Origin: Candidatus Peribacteria bacterium
GTDB taxonomy: Bacteria; Patescibacteriota; Gracilibacteria; Peribacterales; Peribacteraceae
Direction of reading: 5' to 3'
Assembly (NCBI GenBank): GCA_018652265.1
Contig: JABICL010000004.1
Span: 1-49,803, forward strand
DNA length: 49,803 nucleotides
Under the pieces are notes generated by a model. It worked only from the letters and a program-made list of their open reading frames with translations. It ran no database searches and was not told the origin of the DNA. The position numbers were made by a program, and so were the translations under genes. Shown piece after piece: positions 45,717 to 49,803 of the stretch. Positions within the stretch are counted from its first letter, which is position 1; every line of letters starts with the position of its first letter.

Positions 45717-46979
45717 ATGAAAAAAATCCTATCATCACTATTACTTTTTAGTCTATTTGTAGCCAATATACAGGTCGTACAAGCTATTCCTGCACGTAGA
45801 GGAGGAGAGCATTACACACAGATAGAAACATGTGAACCAGCTGTAAAGAGGTTCCCATACGGGCCTGGTAGAAGATCTAGTTCTACTGCAGTACTAGTAA
45901 CTATTAGGCAGCAAGTATTCAATGTAGGAAGCCAGCTTGATGCTGCTTCTTCTGCTCAGACAATTACAGGAGTGAGAAGTGATGACCAGTTAGGAGTAAG
46001 ACTCTCTATAAGAAATGCATCTATATATGATGTAGGCGATGTAGAGATTAAACATGCTTTCAAATCAAGCCAGCCAGGACTTTTACTAGAAGGAGTGGCT
46101 TCGGTAGATGGTGCTTTTTATGATGAAAGAAGATCTAAATTTACAGTAGATAGAATAGAAAGTGGTGAAACTGCAGAAGTTACTTTCAGGCTACTTCTAA
46201 ATGATGATGTCGATATAAATATGTCACAGAACAAATTCGAAGTTGTAGATTTTGTTGTTCTAGAATCAGAAAGAAGATATCCACCTTCATCTCCAGATAC
46301 CGTTCCAGGTCGTACAACTCAGGATGTTGTAAAGCTTGGGATCGGAGGAACTGCAGTTTCTTGTTTCAAGGCTTACGAGGAATACACAGTAATTCCACCA
46401 AGCACAGTTTCTACGGGTGGATCTAGAGATTGGACAAGCGATAGCACTAGAGATTGGAATAACGAAAGACAAAGTGGTGTCATACAGCTTTCTAAGAGAG
46501 CAAGTAGACAGGAAGCAAAGCCTGGTGAAATAGTTTCATATACTGTGACTGTTCAGAATCGTGGAGATGAGATTGTAAAAAATGCCATAGTTGATGATCG
46601 TTTCGATACTTCCAAGCAGAATGTCGAAAATGCAGGCGGGGGATTGGTTACAGGATTTGGTATTCGATGGGTTATATCTAGCCTTAGTCCTGGAGAGAAA
46701 TGGACAACAAGGTATAGTACTAAAATAAATTCAAGTGCTTCTCAGGGAGATGTTCTTCCAAATACTGTGACTGTAACATCTGATGATCTTTCTAGAGCTG
46801 ACACTGCTAAGCTTAGATCTAATTCTCAGATTCGAGTGGTAAATACATATGTGATACCACAGACTGGTGTTAATTTACCTGCTGCATTACTAGTTGCTTT
46901 GCAGATTCTCGCTGGAGTACTGATTGCGTTTGGGCTGTTTGGAGTGGGGCTTTGGGTGGTTACGAGGAAGGTAATTTAG
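45717..46979 (+). CDS. DUF11-like surface protein with C-terminal IPQTG sorting-type signal
   Basis: 420 residues from the ATG at 45717, chosen because it begins a clean signal peptide (MKKILSSLLLFSLFVANIQ, then VVQA). After about 230 residues of beta-rich sequence comes a DUF11-type domain (about 260-370): IQLSKRASRQEAKPGEIVSY, TVTVQNRGDEIVKNAIVDD and LSPGEKWTTRYSTKI, typical of extracellular repeats. The C-terminus has IPQTG, a hydrophobic helix (ALLVALQILAGVLIAFGLFG) and a final RK pair, resembling a sortase signal. No sortase gene is in the window. The TAG stop lies within the first unit of a TTAGGTA hairpin. Confidence 0.75.
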   Translation: MKKILSSLLLFSLFVANIQVVQAIPARRGGEHYTQIETCEPAVKRFPYGPGRRSSSTAVLVTIRQQVFNVGSQLDAASSAQTITGVRSDDQLGVRLSIRNASIYDVGDVEIKHAFKSSQPGLLLEGVASVDGAFYDERRSKFTVDRIESGETAEVTFRLLLNDDVDINMSQNKFEVVDFVVLESERRYPPSSPDTVPGRTTQDVVKLGIGGTAVSCFKAYEEYTVIPPSTVSTGGSRDWTSDSTRDWNNERQSGVIQLSKRASRQEAKPGEIVSYTVTVQNRGDEIVKNAIVDDRFDTSKQNVENAGGGLVTGFGIRWVISSLSPGEKWTTRYSTKINSSASQGDVLPNTVTVTSDDLSRADTAKLRSNSQIRVVNTYVIPQTGVNLPAALLVALQILAGVLIAFGLFGVGLWVVTRKVI

Positions 46980-47090
46980 GTATCTTAGGTACATTAGGTA
47001 ATTTAGGTGCGCAATATGTATCTCGTATTAAGTATGTACCTAAATTACGTAAGATACATAAAGTACGTAATGTACCTAATATAAGATATT
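46977..47090. repeat. Hairpin of 9-bp tandem units, TTAGGTA type (copy 3)
   Basis: Left arm TTTAGGTAT, CTTAGGTAC, ATTAGGTAA, TTTAGGTGC; right arm GTACCTAAA, TTACGTAAG, ATACATAAA, GTACGTAAT, GTACCTAAT. It separates the DUF11-like gene from the groESL promoter and may end transcription of the former. Confidence 0.8.
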
Positions 47091-47102
47091 GAACAAAAAT
47101 CC

Positions 47103-47144
47103 TTGACCTCATAAAAACTAGCACTCTATAATTTCGAGTGCTAA
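47103..47144 (+). promoter_or_regulatory. groESL promoter with CIRCE operator
   Basis: -35 TTGACC (47103-47108), 18-bp spacer, -10 TATAAT (47127-47132). The -10 lies exactly in the spacer of a CIRCE element: CTAGCACTC (47118-47126), nine bases, GAGTGCTAA (47136-47144), one mismatch from the consensus TTAGCACTC-N9-GAGTGCTAA. HrcA repressor bound there would block the promoter; heat shock releases it. hrcA itself is not in the window. Confidence 0.92.
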
Positions 47145-47148
47145 TCCG

Positions 47149-47243
47149 GCTTTTCTCGAGTGAGGACTGAGCGTAAGCGAAGGACTAATCGAGAGACAGC
47201 CTCTCCACTCGTTCGCTTCGGCGAACTTCGGTCGAGGAGAGCT
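47149..47243. repeat. GCTTTCCTCGA palindromic element in the groESL leader (locus 7)
   Basis: On the minus strand it reads as left unit GCTCTCCTCGACCGAA-GTTCGC-CGAA-GCGAAC-GAGTGGAGAGG joined by CTGT to right unit CTCTCGATTAGTCC...TCCTCACTCGAGAAAAGCC, the same two-unit architecture as locus 4. It lies between the CIRCE promoter and groES, so it is part of the transcribed leader. Confidence 0.72.
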
Positions 47244-47273
47244 TAAATAAATTACTTAACCACTCTAAAAACC

Positions 47274-47603
47274 ATGTCAGATACAACAAATCTAAAAGTA
47301 ACTATTACGCCACTGGGCGACAGGGTCGTTGTGAGGCCTCTAGAAATGGAGCAGGTTACTGCTTCTGGAATAGTGATCCCAGATACAGCTTCTGGTGAAA
47401 AGCCACAGGAAGGAATGGTGATTGCTGTAGGTCCTGGAGAGATAAAAGATAACGGAGAAAGAAAGCCTATGAATGTAAAAGAGGGAGATAAAGTATTATT
47501 TGGTAAATATGCAGGAGATGAAGTTAAGCTAAAAGATGAAAATGGCAAAGACGTCGAAGTAAAAATTCTTCACGAAGATTCTATTTTAGGAATAGTAAGC
47601 TGA
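47274..47603 (+). CDS. groES: Co-chaperonin GroES
   Basis: A 109-residue heptameric lid of the GroEL chamber. It has [29 protein letters not shown] with the mobile loop, then [31 protein letters not shown] and the closing HEDSILGIV. It is slightly longer than the common 95-97 residues because of an N-terminal extension and a [10 protein letters not shown] insertion. First gene of a CIRCE-controlled operon with groEL. Confidence 0.96.
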   Translation: MSDTTNLKVTITPLGDRVVVRPLEMEQVTASGIVIPDTASGEKPQEGMVIAVGPGEIKDNGERKPMNVKEGDKVLFGKYAGDEVKLKDENGKDVEVKILHEDSILGIVS

Positions 47604-47633
47604 GCGATTAGCGGTTAGCGATCAGCGATTAGT
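47601..47633. repeat. 7-bp tandem repeat between groES and groEL
   Basis: AGCGATT, AGCGGTT, AGCGATC, AGCGATT follow each other directly after the groES stop. This is another short-period array in an intergenic gap, here with a 7-bp rather than a 9-bp unit. Confidence 0.6.
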
Positions 47634-47662
47634 ATTTATATTATTTTATACCCCTACAAAAA

Positions 47663-49312
47663 ATGGCAAAACAATTGATATTCAGTAACGAAGCTCGAGA
47701 CAAAATTCTAGAAGGTGTGCGTAAGCTAGAGAAAGCAGTGCGTGCAACAATGGGTCCAAAAGGACGAAATGTTCTTATAGATAAAAAGTATGGTGCACCA
47801 ACAGTTACAAAAGATGGTGTGACTGTAGCCAAAGAAGTTGAGCTAGAAGATTCATTCGAAAATATGGGGGCTCAACTTGTAAAAGAAGCAGCCACCAAAA
47901 CAAATGACATTGCAGGTGATGGAACTACTACTGCTACAGTGCTTGCTCTTGCGATTATGGAAGAAGGGCTCAAGCATCTTTCTAGTGGATCAAATGCTAT
48001 TAGCATAAAGAGAGGAATAGATAAGGCAGTTGCTACAGTAGAAGGAGAACTAGATAAGATGAAAAAAGATATCAGTAGCCGCGATGAATACAAAGCAGTC
48101 GCAACTATTAGTGCTCAAGACGATGAGATAGGAGAAGTGATTGCAGAGGTAATAGAAGAAGCAGGAAAAGATGGAGTAATCACTGTGGAGTCTGGTCAGA
48201 CAATGGGAATAGAAAAAGAATATGTAGAAGGAATGCAGTTTGATAACGGATATATTTCTCCATACTTTATTACCGATCCTCAGAAGATGGAGTCCATATA
48301 TGAGGATGCATATATTCTGATAACAGATAAGAAGATAGGTTCCATTCAGGAGATTCTTCCACTGCTCGAAGGACTTGCTCAGAAGGGCAAAAAAGAAATT
48401 GTAATAATTGCAGAGAATATAGAAGGAGATGCTCTAGCAACTCTTGTAGTAAACAAACTTCGTGGAACCTTTAGTGCCCTTGCTGTAAAAGCTCCTGGAT
48501 TTGGTGATAGAAGAAAAGAAATTCTTAGAGATATAGCAACTCTTACGGGTGCACGTGTAATAAGTGAAGAAGTAGGACTTAAGCTAGAGAATGCAACAGT
48601 AGAAGATCTAGGTCAGGCAGAAAAAATTAGAGCTACAAAAGACGATACGGTTATAGTGGGAGGAAAAGGAAAGAAAGAAGATATCGATGCTAGAATTGAA
48701 CAGATAAAGTCTCAGATAGATGGTACAGACTCAGATTACGATTGTGAGAAGCTAGCTGAGAGACTTGCTAAGCTCACAGGTGGAGTTGCTGTTATTCGTG
48801 TAGGTGCTGCTACAGAGGTAGAACAAAAAGAACGTCAGCATCGTGTAGAAGATGCTCTATCTGCTACTCGTGCAGCTGCAGAAGAGGGGATTCTTCCTGG
48901 TGGTGGAGTAGCTTACATTCGTACGATCCCTGCTCTAGAAGATATGAAACTAGATGTTGAGGATGAGCAAGTTGGTGTAGACATTGTATGTGGAGCACTA
49001 AGCGCACCACTTGAAAACATTGCAAAAAATGCAGGTGCAGAAGGTAGTGTAGTAGTAGAAAAAGTAAAAGAAGCGGGTGGTACAGAAGGATGGAATGCTC
49101 TTACTGGTAAGTACGAAGACTTGGTAAAAGCAATGGTTATAGATCCAAAGAAAGTAACTCGCAGTGCCTTGAAGAATGCAGCATCTGTTGCTTCTATGTT
49201 CTTGACGTTAGAGGCTGCAATTACCGACATTCCACAGAAAGAAGAAGCTCCTGCTATGCCTCCTGGAGGTATGGGGGGAATGGGAGGTATGGGGGGAATG
49301 GGGATGATGTAA
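47663..49312 (+). CDS. groEL: Chaperonin GroEL (Hsp60)
   Basis: A 549-residue 60-kDa chaperonin subunit folding proteins in an ATP-driven cage with GroES. Family blocks are present throughout: [34 protein letters not shown], the ATP-binding [15 protein letters not shown] (about 86-98), [43 protein letters not shown], and the C-terminal Gly-Gly-Met tail ([15 protein letters not shown]). Full length. The gap to groES is 59 bp and a terminator follows. Confidence 0.97.
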   Translation: MAKQLIFSNEARDKILEGVRKLEKAVRATMGPKGRNVLIDKKYGAPTVTKDGVTVAKEVELEDSFENMGAQLVKEAATKTNDIAGDGTTTATVLALAIMEEGLKHLSSGSNAISIKRGIDKAVATVEGELDKMKKDISSRDEYKAVATISAQDDEIGEVIAEVIEEAGKDGVITVESGQTMGIEKEYVEGMQFDNGYISPYFITDPQKMESIYEDAYILITDKKIGSIQEILPLLEGLAQKGKKEIVIIAENIEGDALATLVVNKLRGTFSALAVKAPGFGDRRKEILRDIATLTGARVISEEVGLKLENATVEDLGQAEKIRATKDDTVIVGGKGKKEDIDARIEQIKSQIDGTDSDYDCEKLAERLAKLTGGVAVIRVGAATEVEQKERQHRVEDALSATRAAAEEGILPGGGVAYIRTIPALEDMKLDVEDEQVGVDIVCGALSAPLENIAKNAGAEGSVVVEKVKEAGGTEGWNALTGKYEDLVKAMVIDPKKVTRSALKNAASVASMFLTLEAAITDIPQKEEAPAMPPGGMGGMGGMGGMGMM

Positions 49313-49355
49313 TCATCAATTAATAATGAACAATGAAAAATGAATAATTATGGAG

Positions 49356-49380
49356 AGCCCCGCGTATGCGGGGCTTTTTG
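49356..49380 (+). terminator. Rho-independent terminator of groESL
   Basis: An 8-bp perfect stem AGCCCCGC/GCGGGGCT with loop GTAT is followed by TTTTTG. A short array of 7-bp ATG-containing units (AATAATG, AACAATG, AAAAATG) precedes it after the groEL stop. Confidence 0.9.
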
Positions 49381-49430
49381 TGTTGTAATAAGATCTTGCC
49401 AATAGAAAATGTAGGGAGTAATGTTTGGAT

Positions 49431-49574
49431 ATGGAAGCAAGAACTGACACAGATTCAAATGGGCTTTTGCTTACTCCTATAGCAAGACAAGCGGCACTTA
49501 AAATTACTCAAGATTTTAGAGAAAGGCTTATTTCTATTGAAACAGACGACAAAAATGAAAGTGATGATGAGTGA
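49431..49574 (+). CDS. Small hypothetical protein (47 aa)
   Basis: An open frame encoding MEARTDTDSNGLLLTPIARQ followed by a charged helix (AALKITQDFRERLISIE) and an acidic end. No family is recognisable. The start has only a distant GGGAG upstream and no clear -10 box. It is listed because the 350-bp stretch between the groESL terminator and the IS otherwise contains only a direct repeat. Confidence 0.3.
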   Translation: MEARTDTDSNGLLLTPIARQAALKITQDFRERLISIETDDKNESDDE

Positions 49575-49581
49575 AGTTGAA

Positions 49582-49648
49582 ATGACATATTTTGGTATTA
49601 CTAGTTTTGAGAGGGGGCAGGCAGCATGACATATTGGGGGTTTACTAG
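49582..49648 (+). repeat. Direct repeat pair next to the right IS30 copy
   Basis: Two 23-bp copies (49582-49604 and 49626-49648) begin ATGACATATT and end TTTACTAG or ATTACTAG, 44 bp apart start to start. They stop 16 bp before the IS outer end. They could be remnants of the insertion target or of an older element. Confidence 0.5.
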
Positions 49649-49664
49649 CTTAAATTGACTACTA

Positions 49665-49803
49665 TCCCAAGTTCAGAAACGAAGCCGAACACTCTGAGAA
49701 TCCTTGATTCTCTACACTGTTCATCTCATGGCATCAAAATCACAGTATCACCACCTCTCCCTTGAGGAACGACATACCCTCGCTTCATATCTCCATGATT
49801 CTC
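49665..49803 (+). mobile_element. IS30-family insertion sequence, 5' end (right copy, cut by contig end)
   Basis: Exact inverted copy of bases 2-140. The outer end is TCCCAAGTTCAGAAACGAAG, and the element reads rightward out of the window. The transposase promoter candidate TACACT (49713-49718) lies 9 nt before the ATG at 49728. Confidence 0.8.
49728..49803 (+). CDS. IS30-family transposase, N-terminal fragment (right copy)
   Basis: ATG at 49728 followed by ASKSQYHHLSLEERHTLASY and LHDS up to the contig end. Identical to the left copy. This is the start of the helix-turn-helix that binds the IS ends; the rest is missing from the window. Confidence 0.7.
   Translation, partial: MASKSQYHHLSLEERHTLASYLHDS

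Noticed and set aside
1-49803. Alternative genetic code (UGA read as Gly) as in some CPR lineages
   Set aside because: ftsK, the GerMN-like gene and the permease end at TGA in positions that match family length, and internal TGAs are absent from conserved genes.

Overview
The window looks like a chromosomal contig from a bacterium of the Candidate Phyla Radiation (Patescibacteria). Most of it is AT-rich and uses the standard code, with TAA, TAG and TGA all acting as stops. Many genes appear to be leaderless, with an extended -10 box (TGnTATAAT-like) 6-12 nt before the start codon and no Shine-Dalgarno. Typical CPR traits are a ThrS without a TGS domain, PrgI/TraC-like/TraG-type secretion parts, a GerMN-like lipid-free exported protein, CAP and SLH surface proteins, and many genes without recognisable family. 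The exact lineage cannot be fixed from the sequence alone. Both contig ends stop inside the 5' end of the same IS30-family element, in opposite orientation, so the 139-bp termini are an exact inverted repeat.

Layout. 0-2.4 kb: three poorly characterised genes, the first cut by the IS end. 2.5-8.6 kb: DEAD-box helicase, YraQ/ArsP-type permease, methyltransferase-like protein, kinase/dCMP deaminase fusion, a RelB/YafQ-type toxin-antitoxin pair, and a nucleotide-sugar epimerase/reductase. 8.6-14.4 kb: FtsK, PrgI and TraC-like secretion proteins, ribosomal protein S1, a HIT protein and tRNA-Lys. 14.5-24.8 kb: four diverged paralogues of a roughly 555-residue, very cysteine-rich zinc-ribbon protein, interleaved with a VirD4/TraG-type ATPase and a second toxin-antitoxin pair. 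24.8-29.1 kb: L9, a solute-binding protein, SecG, a STAS-like protein, an exported protein and tRNA-Val. 29.1-32.5 kb: a compositionally foreign islet with a Gfo/Idh/MocA oxidoreductase and a xylose-isomerase-like protein. 32.5-40.4 kb: cell-envelope genes (two CAP proteins, one with SLH domains, an alpha/beta hydrolase, MurF-like ligase, DegT-type aminotransferase and FemX-like transferase). 40.0-47.0 kb: a Tat-signal protein, RecF, NUDIX hydrolase, ThrS, GIY-YIG protein and a DUF11-like surface protein. 47.1-49.4 kb: CIRCE-controlled groES-groEL.

The strongest non-gene signal is a rich set of small repeats. A palindromic element (ends GCTTTCCTCGA and TCGAGGAAAGC with variable but self-complementary stems) occurs at seven loci, is nested in itself at two, and is inserted in frame twice within the FemX-like gene. 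At one locus a GIY-YIG endonuclease-family gene sits exactly between two halves of this element. A second type consists of hairpins built from 9-bp tandem units (TTAGGTA-type and GAAAGGATT-type) in intergenic gaps. A roughly 105-bp MITE-like sequence is present twice.

The best candidate for an undescribed system is the four-copy cysteine-rich family beside the TraG-type ATPase. Its N- and C-terminal zinc-ribbon modules look like copies of each other, and it carries two internal FGCVGL modules. The best candidate for an undescribed mobile element is the GIY-YIG-associated palindrome.
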